Shown: one piece after another, positions 1-10,615 of the stretch
Layout: each line of letters opens with the position of its first letter
Position numbering within the stretch: the stretch's first letter is position 1
Assembly (NCBI GenBank): GCA_020466095.1
Contig: CM035808.1
Coordinates: 51,438,504 to 51,502,503 of the forward strand
Length of the DNA stretch: 64,000 bases
DNA from: Chlorops oryzae
Taxonomy: Eukaryota > Arthropoda > Insecta > Diptera > Chloropidae
Reading direction: 5' to 3'
Made by a program: the position numbers and the translations under genes
Notes under the pieces: generated by a model
Told to the model about the DNA's origin: nothing
The model's database searches: none
What the model saw: the letters and a program-made list of their open reading frames with translations, nothing else

Positions 1-259
1 CAAATTAAAAAACTAAATTTGCCCCTCCACGCAAAACGGAATTGCTACGGCACTGCCATGGTGCATCCGTAATGAAAGCATTCACCGCGATCTGCAAGTC
101 CCACTTATTAAGGACGAAATCGTTCGCCTAAAGTCATCCTACAATGAGAAACTCAGGAATCACTCGAATCAGCTGGCAAGAGGCCTTAACAATACAACAC
201 ATCGAACACGTTTAAGAAGAAAGGACCTTCCGTCCGCTTCTAGTGTTTTGGAAACATAA
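1..259 (+). pseudogene. C-terminal tail of a Jockey-like non-LTR reverse transcriptase
   Basis: The frame ending in TAA at 257-259 reads a tail with WCIRNESIHRDLQVP, followed by a basic segment (RLRRKDLP). The IRNExIHRDL motif is characteristic of the extreme C-terminus of Jockey-clade ORF2 proteins, which make the retrotransposon's reverse transcriptase. An in-frame TAA at 14-16 and the window edge leave only the last ~80 residues readable, so this is a partial, probably decayed copy. The 3' untranslated region and an A-rich tail follow on the same strand. The clade is a judgement from motif memory. Confidence 0.7.
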
Positions 260-702
260 CACCGATACTCTGTTATCTGCACCTCGCTCGTGCATGTCAG
301 ACGTTTGGCCAATTAAGGAATCATACAGATTGAGGCACCTCGCTCGTGCACGCTCAACGTTCAATGCTCTTAACTACCATCAGAGTAGCCGTTCCAGCCA
401 ATCAATTTTACGCACCTCGCTCGTGCGCGCCGTACGATAATCCAACCAAGGATTCACTAAACTTGACGCACCTCGCTCGTGCATGATCAAGACTCATCCT
501 ACCAACGGATGCGGCTTAACAATAATAAGTCCTCAGCAGCCCAGTTTCTCAAATAGAGGCCCGCTGGAATCAAAAAACTATTTATGTATATCTCTGTATA
601 AATTTATATTTAAGAATTAAGATTCGAATAAATACTGTTAGTTCCCACCCAAAGGAAGATCCAGTAAAGAGAAGCAAAGTTTAAATAAAAAAATAAAAAA
701 AT
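260..702 (+). repeat. 3' untranslated region of the Jockey-like element, with repeated GCACCTCGCTCGTGC
   Basis: The motif GCACCTCGCTCGTGC occurs at 279, 335, 412 and 468. The spacing 56, 77, 56 shows a diverged 133-bp duplication (279-411 and 412 on), each copy holding the motif twice. The motif has GCAC/GTGC ends that can pair. The segment ends in an A-rich tract at about 684-702, consistent with a retrotransposon poly(A) tail. Confidence 0.6.
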
Positions 703-1817
703 TCGGGCTTGTTAGAGAATCCGAATCGCAATTAATATCTATCAACATTTCATTTTGAATTTACAGATTTTGTTGCTTTTGGTTTAAGTCGGAACCGTTC
801 ATCAGATCTTAAGTGCACAGAATCCATTTTATCCGCTTGTCTATGAGATATATATTAAATCTCAATTGACCTAAATTCGCATTCCAACTGTAATCAGGTT
901 CTGCAACGTCCCTGATTGTTGCAATTGCGCCAAAGCCCCTTGCATTGTTCTCTGCATTTCATCGCGATCAACTGACGCCGCTTTCTTCTGGGAATTCTTA
1001 TTTTCAGTTATTCAACGCGAAACAGATAAAAACAACATTGAAAACAAATTTCGTTTGTTTACAATTTTCGAATGACATTTGTCACTTTTCATGCATATGG
1101 CAGTCAGCTGATTTTGACAATAAGGTTCGCCTACAAAAACAGAGCTCTGTGGTGTTCTTGTAATGTTTGTAGTTATTGTAGCATTGACACCACCTTGTTA
1201 AATACGCCTTGGATTTGATGAAACGTTTTTCGTTTCTAATTTCTTTTCATCCTATGGTTCTGATAGGTCCAAAATTAACCAAAATAACGTGCAAATATTT
1301 TTAATGAAGGATTTGATATTGGTCTTTCGATGGCGGATTTACCGAATAGTCAACATATGCTGCTGCGTAGGGCGGAATATGTTCGGGGGCAAATTCTGGC
1401 CGTCAATAAAAGAAAGAGCGAAAATTGGGCTCTTGTCTGAGGCGGCAAAATCGCAACTGCCTGGGGTGGCGATTGTCTCAATCCGCCCTCGCGTCTTTTG
1501 TATCTAAGCACATTTGGAAATCGTTTTTGAAAACAATTAGTTTTTTTTTTTTGAAACCACCATCGATATCATCCAACTTCAATGGATTTTGGAGGTGCAA
1601 GCTTTAGGCTAAAATAAAAGAAGTTTCCTAGATGGGACCTCCACTTAATATTTTTATAGTTTATTATTTGGCCGTGAAAGTAACGTATGTTGTGCAGGCA
1701 GTGGCGTGTCTAGAGAAATAGTGCTTTGATAGTGCTTATATTTTCCACAGTGGTATATTGAACAATTATAAGACATTAACCCAAAAAAATTTTTTTTTGC
1801 GGGGCGGGGGCTAGAGG
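703..1817. other. No gene recognised
   Basis: AT-rich sequence with only short chance ORFs in several frames. No transposase, RT, tRNA or convincing splice structure is visible. Confidence 0.5.
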
Positions 1818-1990
1818 AAGTTTAGAGAGTTATGGACCAAAAACCAAAAAAATCCGAAAAATTTATGGCGTCCAATTTGGATGAAAATTTATATATAGAA
1901 TAAGCGAAAAATGCTAAGAATTTTGGCGCCAAAATTTTTTCAAGAAACCGATTACAACTAGTCTAGTTAGGGTCTAGTTCCAAACTGGTC
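1818..1990 (+). repeat. Dispersed repeat, copy 1
   Basis: This block shares the order of motifs 'tatggaccaaaaacc', 'gaataagcgaa' and 'gattacaactagtc' with 24731-24895. The two copies are diverged but collinear over about 165 bp. No coding capacity or terminal repeat is seen. Confidence 0.6.
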
Positions 1991-2110
1991 CAGTTTGCAT
2001 AATATGCAAAAAAGTGCTGAGCCATTAATCCGAAGAACGTTCGGGTACTCCGCTTCGATGCGGAGAAAAAAGCTCGAAACAGATTGTAGTGGTATTGTAA
2101 ATTACTGTTC

Positions 2111-2360
2111 ATTACCATTAGAAATTTAATGGAAACACAATTTTTAATTCATCAGCATTAACATTTTCCATTACCATTACAATTTAATGGTAATGCAACA
2201 TGTTTTCCGATTACCATTAAAACGTAATGGTAATGCAAGACTTTATCCCATTACCATTAAACTTTAGTTATAATGCAATTTTTGAATTCATTACCCTTAC
2301 ATGTTAATGGTAATGAAAAAAACATTTACATTACCACTTAGCCTGTAATGGTAATGAAAT
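2111..2360. repeat. 40-bp palindromic satellite
   Basis: TTACC starts at 2171, 2211, 2251, 2291 and 2331, an exact 40-bp period, with a further unit at 2112. Most units contain ATTACCATTA followed 6-10 bp later by TAATGGTAATG, so a unit can fold into a hairpin. Confidence 0.8.
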
Positions 2361-2474
2361 GTTCAATGCATTAATAATTCAATGCATTATGCAAATCTAT
2401 GCTAATAACTAAAGAATTTTGAAAGAAAATTTGTGTGGAAATCGGCAGGGTTCGAAAAGCCTGGATTTTTTTCA

Positions 2475-2655
2475 TTCAAAAGGCTGAAGCTGAGCTGCGG
2501 CTGTGAAAATTTAATCAGCCGCAGCCACAGTCCTAGCTTCAAAACCAAATCAAATGGCTGAAGCTGAGCTGCGGCTGTGTAAATTTCAACAGCTCAGCCA
2601 CAGCACAGCCGTGTAATATACACAGCCGCAACTCAGCTTAAGCCGTTTGAAAGAA
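2475..2655. repeat. Subterminal GCTG-rich repeats of element A, left side
   Basis: GGCTGAAGCTGAGCTGCGGC occurs twice directly (about 2481 and 2562), with inverted versions such as CAGCCGCAGCCACAG and ACAGCCGCAACTCAGC. Clustered short repeats just inside the ends are typical transposase-binding regions in hAT elements; that role here is inferred. Confidence 0.7.
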
Positions 2656-2884
2656 TATTAAACGGCTGCGATTTAACAAATACAAAAAATAAATAAAACA
2701 AGTAAAGAAGTTTACATCGGCTAAGCCGATTGCACACATACCTTTTCCTCAGCCTGAAATATGTTAAAACATTACCTTAACAAAAATTCCTGCCGTTTTC
2801 GTTGTTCTAGCTTGGATATCTATTTATACCTTATCTGTACTTCGATTTAGCTTCTCAAACTCGAAATTATTATTAAGCACAAAA

Positions 2885-4030
2885 TTTTCGCGGATGGTGG
2901 GCATGGTCAAGTTTTAACCGTTAGAGGACATTTTGTCTAGCTCAATTCAAAATAGTGAAAATAAAATTTTTGCGAATTTCGCGAATGGTGGTCTTGGTCA
3001 AATTTTAACCGTTAGAGGACATTTTGTCTAGCTGCGAAAACCTCAATTCAAAATAGTGAAAATAAAATTTTTGCGAATTTCGCGAATGGTGGTCATGGTC
3101 AAATTTTAACCGTTAGAGGACATTTTGTCTAGCTGCGAAATACTCAATTTAAAATAGTGAAAATCAAAATTTTGCGAATTTCGCGAATGGTGGTCTTGAT
3201 CAAATTTTAACCGTTAGATGACATTTTGTCTAGCTGCGAAAACCTCAATTCAAAATAGTGAAAATAAAATTTTTGCGAATTTCGCGAATGGTGGTCTTGG
3301 TCAAATTTTAACCGTTAGAGGACATTTTGTCTAGCTGCGAAAACCTCAATTCAAAATAGTGAAAATAAAATTTTTGCGAATTTCGCGAATGGTGGTCATG
3401 GTCAAATTTTAACCGTTAGAGGACATTTTGTCTAGCTGCGAAATACTCAATTCAAAATAGTGAAAATCAAAATTTTGCGAATTTCGCGAATGGTGGTCTT
3501 GATCAAATTTTAACCGTTAGATGACATTTTGTCTAGCTGCGAAAACCTCAATTCAAAATAGTGAAAATAAAATTTTTGCGAATTTCGCGAATGGTGGTCT
3601 TGGTCAAATTTTAACCGTTAGAGGACATTTTGTCTAGCTGCGAAAACCTCAATTCAAAATAGTGAAAATTAAATTTTTGCGAATTTCGCGAATGGTGGTC
3701 TTGATCAAATTTTAACCGTTAGATGACATTTTGTCTAGCTGCGAAATACTCAATTCAAAATAGTGAAAATCAAAATTTTGCGAATTTCGCGAATGGTGGT
3801 CTTGATCAAATTTTAACCGTTAGATGACATTTTGTCTAGCTGCGAAAACCTCAATTCAAAATAGTGAAAATAAAATTTTTGCGAATTTCGCGAATGGTGG
3901 TCATGGTCAAATTTTAACCGTTAGAGGACATTTTGTCTAGCTGCGAAATACTCAATTCAAAATAGTGAAAATAAATTTTTGCGAATTTCGCGAATGGTGG
4001 TCATGGTCAAAATTTAACCATAAGTGACGA
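2885..4030. repeat. 101-bp satellite with trimer higher-order structure
   Basis: The word TTAGAGG/TTAGATG recurs at 3012, 3113, 3214, 3315, 3416, 3517, 3618, 3719, 3820 and 3921, each exactly 101 bp apart. A shorter copy precedes the run and a decayed one follows it. Diagnostic bases (CTTGGTC/CATGGTC/CTTGATC, GAGG/GATG, GAAAACC/GAAATAC) define three variants in the order C-A-B-C-A-B-C-B'-B-A. This is a 303-bp higher-order repeat inside a transposon. Confidence 0.95.
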
Positions 4031-4424
4031 CTTTATTTGGCGGCAAAATACACAACCAGAAGAAGCAAAAAAAAAATCATTTTTGTATTCAGATATGAGA
4101 ATAAGAGAAAGAGTGTTTTTTTTTCTAATGTGTAGGATGATGACCATAGTTATAGCGATGTCGCAATTTCAGCGAAAGCTTAAGTCTACATAGTAGCTAT
4201 ACACACACCAAATTTCAATAAACTGCGATGTATAGTAAAAAAGTTATCCACGAAAAACGTTAAAAATCGTGATTTTTGAAACTTCTGAACCACTTCCCAC
4301 GACCCAAGAAGGGACTACGAAAAAAATTTGTATGCAGTTTTTCGGACATTTACCTGGTTCAAGTCCATACCATATTTCAATATGATATCTTTCATGGCTT
4401 AGGAGTAAATTACGAAAAACTAAA

Positions 4425-4590
4425 GTGTGACCGACAGACAGACAGACAGACATGGTAACATCGACTCCTCTTGTCACCCTGATCAAGAATATATATATAT
4501 GTCTATATCTATCGCGACTCCTTTGGCATGTTACATACTCCGAGCCAAACTTAATATACCCTTTCCTTCGGAAAAGGTATAACAAAGTAG
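4425..4590 (+). repeat. Right end of an unclassified hairpin-ended repeat family
   Basis: A (CAGA)n tract, 'ctgatcaagaatatat' and a terminal hairpin TATACCCTTTCCTTCGGAAA followed by AGGTATA match the layout at 36030-36176 and, on the other strand, 57685-57770. The class is unknown; no coding sequence is associated. Confidence 0.65.
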
Positions 4591-4592
4591 TA

Positions 4593-4756
4593 CATTAAAA
4601 AAGCACACAATAATTTTAGTTTGTATGTGTATACAGTTATTTAATCGAAGGAGTTGAGCTATCTTGACGAAGTTCGGTATGGAGATGCAGGGCAACATGA
4701 GTAATATTAAGTTCGATATTGGGCATGATCGGACCATTTTTTCGGGTACCTCCAGT
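4593..4756 (-). repeat. Internal fragment of the same repeat family, inverted
   Basis: On the minus strand this resembles 35900-36040: 'tactggaggtaccc', 'atggtccgat', 'gtcaagatagctcaac' and 'gataactgtatac' occur in the same order. It is fused to the 26-codon start beside it, making a chance 78-codon ORF. Confidence 0.6.
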
Positions 4757-4834
4757 ACAAACTGCGATTCCTATTTCTTTTTCATTTTCAAAATAGTTCA
4801 ATAAAATATTTCCATAATTCTTCCGCGGAGCCAT
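4757..4834 (-). pseudogene. Possible start of a BED-finger hAT transposase
   Basis: After ATG the minus strand reads MAPRKNYGNILLNYFENEKE, then a cysteine at codon 26. A hydrophobic-YFE-acidic-C pattern resembles the first half of BED zinc fingers at the N-terminus of hAT transposases. A repeat fragment begins right at that cysteine, so the second zinc ligand pair is missing. It could be a leftover of element A's own transposase. Too short for certainty. Confidence 0.3.
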
Positions 4835-5159
4835 CGTATATTTTTCAACTTTTAAGTTTTTATAGTATAGCAACTAACTGTCAAATTTAATTTATTTTCC
4901 TCTCAGTGCTGCCATTTCTACAATTCAGTTTTCACCAAAGGATATTAAAAATTCCCCTCGTTTTACAATTACACAAAATAAACCATTCGAATTATCTTAT
5001 TTCTTTAGGATTAGAATAGAATAGAATAGAATAGATTCTTTATTTTCTTAACATAATTCAATGTACACAAATAAAGAAGTTACAAGATATTGACTAATAA
5101 GTCGTCTATCATCCTTTAAAACTTTACAATGGATAATCCTTAACGTAATGTAATAGGTA

Positions 5160-5428
5160 TTAATTATCGAATTCATTTATTATAAGCCTCCTGTACTTTA
5201 GCGCATAACATAAGTAATTATATAGCTTACTCCACCCGTCGCTTATATTACCATTCAAAATATTCACTAGTTCTTCATGGTTTAAGACTGTTTTTCCAAA
5301 GTGTCTGAATCTTATATCCCTAAGGATCGGGCATATTGCCATCATATGCTCCAGAGTTTCACCCTCTCTTAGATTACACAGGGTGCATAAAATACTTGCA
5401 TTACTACGAAAGCCATTTGCATTTAATG
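5160..5428 (-). pseudogene. Detached C-terminus of non-LTR element 1 ORF2
   Basis: The minus strand encodes CTLCNLREGETLEHMMAICP, a CX2C...H...C knuckle typical of the C-terminus of I/R1-like reverse transcriptases, then ends at TAA by 5160. The sequence up to 5428 joins in frame with the ORF2 side at 7485 when element B (5437-7476) and one copy of its 8-bp duplication are removed. This supports the insertion model. Confidence 0.8.
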
Positions 5429-5534
5429 GTAATAAATAGAGCTTGTCAAAAGTGTTAAATAAAAACCTGAAAATTGTTGTTAAAATGTTAAGGAAAAATG
5501 ACGAAAAATGTTGGAAAAATTGTTAAATTAAAAT

Positions 5535-5713
5535 TTAAGGCGAAACTCCATTATTGACGGAAAGGACGGTTGTTGCGGTATACGGGGCAAAGGTGAAAAT
5601 ATTTGTGCGGCTTCCATTGAATCAATGTATTGAAATGTATTTAAATCGAAGCAGCTACATTTCTTTCGCCCAAAACGCCTGAAATGTTCCGTCGTTTATG
5701 GAGTTTAGCCTTT
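5535..5713. mobile_element. Small palindromic MITE
   Basis: AAGGCGAAACTCCATTATTG on the left mirrors CGTTTATGGAGTTTAGCCTT on the right over about 27 bp with few mismatches. No clear target duplication was found, so the boundaries are approximate. Confidence 0.5.
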
Positions 5714-5950
5714 ATTCTTTTAACAATATGAACAGCGCTAGATAGTTTGCTCTTACAAATTGTATATAGAATATATTTTCAAACAGAACAATTTAACAGC
5801 TACTCACTAAAAATTATCTCTTTAAAATAGACTAGTATTAATTCAAATATTTTAAAATACTCCTTGGCATTAATAATTAAATACAACAAAACAAAAAAGT
5901 TAGTGCTGTATTTATGTTTCTGCTATCAACCCTTAATCAGAGATATGTAT

Positions 5951-6762
5951 ATTAGAGTGGGTCAATTTGTATGGACGAAAAAAACTTGATAGGGCGTATA
6001 CCAAAATCGTAATCTACGGAAAATTCTAATCAAGTTTGCCGAAGAAACTATAGGTCTAACACCAAAACTGACCTCCCGCTTTTCGATCCAAAGTTTTTCT
6101 TAAGAATTTGAATGTATTGGGTATACATATTCAAAACTCGAAATTTTTTGAAGTAGAAAAATTTCGATTGGAAAAAAAATTAAGCATATTACTAGGCTGT
6201 TTTTTAAAGGCAATTTCAATACATTTATTTAGATTGTGATTCTCACAGATTGGTCTGCAAATCTATTTTTCTGTCCATCCGCGGGACGTTGGCTCGACTT
6301 TCGATTGTAACAGCTAACAGATCGTTGCGGTTTTTATCCAATACACGCCGGGTGACACCGGTTAATAGCTGCACAAATCTCTCAGTTCCTTGTATGTGCG
6401 CCGGAATCGGTGGATCCTTCATAGAAAATCAAAGTAGCTTTTCTAGTTTACGTTGAAATAGATTTGCAGACCAATCTGTGATATTCACAATCTAAATAAA
6501 TGTATTGAAATTGCCTTTAAAAAAACAGCCTAATAATATGCTTAATTTTTTTCCCAATTCAAATTTTTCGACTTGAAAAAATTTTTAATTTTGAAAAGGT
6601 ATACCCAATACATTCAAATTATTAAGAAAACCTTTGGATCGAAAAGCGGGAGGTCAGTTTTGGTTTTAGACCTATAGTTTCTTCGGCAAACTTGCTTAGA
6701 ATTTTCCGTAGATTACGATTTTGGTGTAAGCCCTATCGATGAAAAAATTGAACCACTCTAAT
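5951..6762. mobile_element. Foldback element with ~330-bp arms
   Basis: ATTAGAGTGGGTCAATTT at the left is matched by AAATTGAACCACTCTAAT at the right. The pairing continues inward through blocks such as TTTTCGATCCAAAG/CTTTGGATCGAAAA and AGATTGGTCTGCAAATCTAT to about 6275 and 6445, leaving a ~170-bp loop. It encodes nothing. The long near-perfect arms would form a stable hairpin if transcribed. Confidence 0.85.
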
Positions 6763-6841
6763 GTATATAACTTATTTTGCTTGTATTTTATAAAATATCA
6801 CCCCTGTGTAGAAGAGGAAAATGTCATAAAAGGCATACCAA

Positions 6842-6960
6842 GTAAGAATTGACGATCAATTCTGTCGAGTAAGTGTAAAAGCGAATGCAACTCCAAAAGG
6901 ACATATCGATAGGAATTGACGGTCAACAATTGACTAGTGTAAAAGGCCTCAATGCGAAAC
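6842..6960 (+). repeat. Solo right end of the GCCGGCAATT MITE family
   Basis: GTGTAAAAGCGAATGCAACTCC and, later, TAGTGTAAAAGGCCTC match the right end of the element at 22881-23396 in the same order. The left end is absent. Confidence 0.55.
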
Positions 6961-7476
6961 TACTCGTTCAGATGAAGTCATTCGTGTTTCGTTTTCTACC
7001 TCATTTTCTTCTTCTTTTTTTCAACCTGCTTTGAAATAGTCTTTCTTGCCTACTTTGAAAATGGAAAAGAAGTGTGAGTAAATGCCAGAATATGAATGAA
7101 TTTAGATCGCATGTAAAGTAATTTTTCTTTTGCTCTTTACTTCTTTTCCCGATAACCATCGATCAAATTAGGGGTGATAGCAATTTTTACTTGTTTCGCT
7201 ACTTGTTTCGATCTGAAACACGTAGTTTCGAAGTGTTTCAGATGTCAAAATTTTTATGGCGAATCCAGTGCTTCGAGCTGAAACACGTTCCGTCTGAAAA
7301 TTCGACACAATATATTGGGAACAGAAATGGCATGAAATTAAAAAAAATAACTTTGAACGAACATGAGGAAAAATGTTAAAAATTCAAAATTCGCTAAAAT
7401 TGTTGTTATTTCAAAAATCTACCAAAAATTTTTAAAAATTGTTGTTTTAACATTTTAACATTTTTGACAAGCTCTA

Positions 7477-10336
7477 GTAATAAATCACATCTTGCCTTAA
7501 AAATCATTGCCATTTTGTGCACACTAAATGAGTCACAGAAATATTCGCTTCCCCTACAGCAATCAAGGTTTGTATAAAAACGCGTGTTACTAGCTTCGGC
7601 TCTTTCCCTGTATAGATGTTTTCTTTCCGTTTTAAGATTTATTAAGAGATCGGTTCCTTTTTTTAGCCACTCATTTTCGGACATAGAATTATCAAAACTG
7701 ATGTTGAAATTCGCTCCAAGCTCGTTAATTTCTTTCGCCCAAAATAAATTTTTTGCAAGAATAAGCGTCGACAGTTTATGGGGGAGTCTATCTGAGCTGA
7801 ATTTAAAAATAGTTTTATAAATATATTCCATATGGAGATTTAGGCTATAGAAGTGGTTGTCCTCTGCATTTGTTTCCAAAGCTAGCGCATAATTGGGAGT
7901 ACAGTCGGGGACTTTCAAAATTCTTTTTAAGAAGTATCTTTGAAATTTATTTATTTCTTCGAAATGACTAAAACCCCATATCTGTGCTGCATAAGTTTGT
8001 ACGGATCTACAGACAGCTTGAAAAAGCTTGTACTTAGACGACAGGGCGATTTTGTTTTTGCTAAAAAAGTCTTTCCAGGTCACATTTAAACTACTTTTTG
8101 CCTTGTTATTCCTTGCTTGCACATGTTTGCTAAAGCTCATTTTTGGAGTTACTATCACCCCTAAGTACGTAAATTCAGACGCAAGTTTTACTTCTTCTCC
8201 TTTGTAGAACCACTTTTCATTTTGGGCGATTCGCCCACCTTTCCTAAAAATAACCATCTCTGACTTAGCGAGATTAACTTCCATCTTCCACTCCGTACAA
8301 TAACTTTCCAGTCTATCGATCATGTTTTGCATAGCCGCTATATCATCCGCAAGAAAGACGATGTCATCCGCATACAATAAGATTTTAATATTTTCCCCAG
8401 CAATCATAAGACCACCCGCAAGAAAGTCATGCCAATCTTGTAGATACAGCGCAAATAAGATTGGCGACAGCAAACACCCCTGTTTAACGCCCGAATGAGT
8501 CTCAAAAAAATCTGAAATTTCTTCTCTCGTCCTCACTGTTGACTTAGTGTGCTCGTAAATTCTTTCGATTAGCGAAACCATTTTACTTGGTAAGCCCAAA
8601 ACTCGTAGTTTGTGTAGAAGATATTTTCTTGGGATCCTATCAAAGGCTGCCTTAAAATCTACAAAAAAGGCATATACTTTTTTCTTTTCATAGAACTTAA
8701 GATGGACGATGCTTGCTAGGTTATAGATATTGTCTATTGTCGAATAGCCTCTTCTGAAGCCAGCTTGAAATTCATTTAGGATGTTGTGTGATTCACTCCA
8801 ATTTGTTATACGTTCGTTCATAACACCCATCAGGATTTTTGCTACACAGTTTATGAAAGCGATTCCTCTATAATTGCAAACATTATTTTGATCACCTTTT
8901 TTGAAAATAGGACAAATTACTGTTTCTGTAAACGTTTTGTCTATCTCACTTTTACTGTCATATAGTAAATTGAAAGCGTCTGTAAGTGCAGTCAAAAACT
9001 CATCCGTAGCATTTTTCAGAAATTCATATGTGACTTTATCTATCCCAGGAGCTTTATTTGCCTTTGTCTTTTTCAACACATGCTTCACCTCCTCTAACGT
9101 AAATGGGCTATCCATTACTTCATTGACAATCCTAGCAGTGGGTGTCGTAATATGATCTAGTGGGACCTGTTGATTCAAAAGCTGATCAAAATATACTTTG
9201 AATTCTTCCGCCGATATGTTATTACTAACTTGCATTTTCTGACCTCTTATTTCTTTTGCTAAGTTCCCCCATTCTTTGCTATCTTTTACTTTGTTGAGTT
9301 TCAAGTCCTATTCTCGAAAATACACTTTTTTGCGTTCTTGGCAGGTTGATCTATATATTTGTTGGGCTTCTAAATACTTAATTTTATTTTCATTGCTGTT
9401 TATTTTTTTGAACTGTCTAAGTAGCTTGAAAACTTTTCTCCTTGCGTTAAGGCATTTATAATTGAACCAATTTGCTTTAAAACTAGCTTTCTTGCTGTTT
9501 TGCCTGAACTGCGGGGCAGCAGTTATAATTACTTCTACTAAATCGGATGATGTTAGATGGTTTTTGTTACTTTTAGCAGCAAGCAGTTCCTCATTTAGTT
9601 TTAATTGGTATTCATGACGATAGCGCTCATTCCACTTAAGCTTCGGTAATAAGTTATCTTTCTGTGTTATATTCAGTTTCTCTTCAATAGTGAAGTTAAG
9701 CTTTATCGGGAAGTGGTCTGACCACGGTTTTTCTTCCACTTCAAACTTGTTAACAAAACGTAAAGCGTCGTTAGATACACAACATAAATCAATGAGAGAT
9801 TTTCCCGCGCAACTGACGAAGGTTAAGCTTCCATGCTCATCGCCAACAGTCCTCCCATTTAACACGGTTAAACCTATGTCAGTACAGAAATCAAAAAGTT
9901 TTTTCCCTTCAGCATCAACTTTGACGTCCTCTGAACCTCGTGCTTTTAAGTCTGCTTTGAAGTTATATAAATCATCAACGGTCTGCATTTGGATTCCCGT
10001 TCTAGCATTTGCATCACCTATTATTATCATGTTCGCTTCCCAGTGTGTCCTTATATAGTCGCTAAGTAGATTAAAGTCGTCAGTCCATGAAGCCTTCCTT
10101 AAGTAAATAGGTAAAATAACAACCTGAGAATTATTGTAGATTAATTTCAATACATCTATCTGATTAATTTTTTGAAAATCGTGCCTTATGCCTTTTCTTA
10201 TAAGATCGTTTTTAATACCATACATGCAGCCACCGCTTTCTCTACCAAAATTACTAGAACGAGTAGCGAACTTATAATAAATCATATAATCTTTAAAATA
10301 TCTTTCTTTAGGATTATTGTTGCTTTTACTATACAA
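7477..10336 (-). pseudogene. ORF2 of non-LTR element 1: endonuclease and reverse transcriptase
   Basis: One frame runs about 2.9 kb with a single TAG at 9308-9310. The first ~340 codons are an exonuclease/endonuclease/phosphatase domain (GDANARTG, later SDHFPI for the catalytic Asp-His). Its N-terminal Asn/Glu part is missing through 5' truncation. The reverse transcriptase follows with CNYRGIAFINCVAKI, FVDFKAAFDRIPRKYLL, GVKQGCLLSPILFALYL and the active-site box LLYADDIVFLADD. Such proteins nick genomic DNA and copy the element RNA in place. The last codons beyond 7476 come from the inserted hAT element; the true C-terminus lies at 5160-5428. One stop codon otherwise, so decay is recent or mild. 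The exact clade is not assigned. Confidence 0.9.
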
Positions 10337-10497
10337 CCCTTACAAAGCTAGACTAACTAGCGAAATCTTTCTAGAAATGCTTTGCATGATTTTTGGCAAC
10401 CTGAAAATATTAATTGAGCGCTACAACGTTTAAAATTACACCTAATATAGCGAAAAACTCGTTCAAATGACAATACTGTTTCCTTTGCCCCTTTTTG

Positions 10498-10615
10498 ACT
10501 CAGCTGCTGTTCGTTTTACGCAGCCACAGCGCAGCCTCAGCCTTAAAATTTAAAAAAACGGCTGAGCTGTTGAAATTTACACAGCCGCAGCTACAGGCAC
10601 AGCTACGTTTTTTGC
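10498..10615. repeat. Subterminal GCTG-rich repeats of element A, right side
   Basis: CAGCCACAGCGCAGCCTCAGCC, GGCTGAGCTGTTGAAATTTAC and ACAGCCGCAGCTACAGGCAC mirror the left cluster at 2475-2655 in inverted orientation, supporting the two ends as one element. Confidence 0.7.

Larger units (their letters stand above)
5437..7476. mobile_element. hAT-type element B, 2.0 kb, no transposase
   Basis: Ends TAGAGCTTGTCAAAA (left) and TTTTTGACAAGCTCTA (right) are inverted repeats flanked by GTAATAAA at 5429-5436 and 7477-7484. The 8-bp duplication and TAGAG ends fit hAT. The interior has no transposase. It holds a palindromic MITE (5535-5713), a foldback (5951-6762), a solo repeat end (6842-6960) and AT-rich filler. 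Confidence 0.85.
5010..10340 (-). mobile_element. Non-LTR retrotransposon 1, 5'-truncated, interrupted by a hAT element
   Basis: The minus strand carries endonuclease, reverse transcriptase, a Cys-rich C-terminus and then, past the stop at 5160, a tail of repeated TATTC units (forward GAATA repeats at about 5011-5036). A microsatellite tail instead of poly(A) is known for several I/R1-group elements. The 5' end stops inside the endonuclease domain near 10340, the usual result of incomplete reverse transcription. The element lies inside hAT element A and is split by 5437-7476. Confidence 0.8.

Noticed and set aside
279..483. CRISPR-like pattern of four identical 15-mers with spacers
   Set aside because: Insect DNA, only four copies, unequal spacing explained by a 133-bp duplication, and no cas genes.
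4637..4873. 78-codon ORF as a small gene
   Set aside because: Its second half is a non-coding repeat fragment also found near 35930, so the ORF is a fusion by chance.
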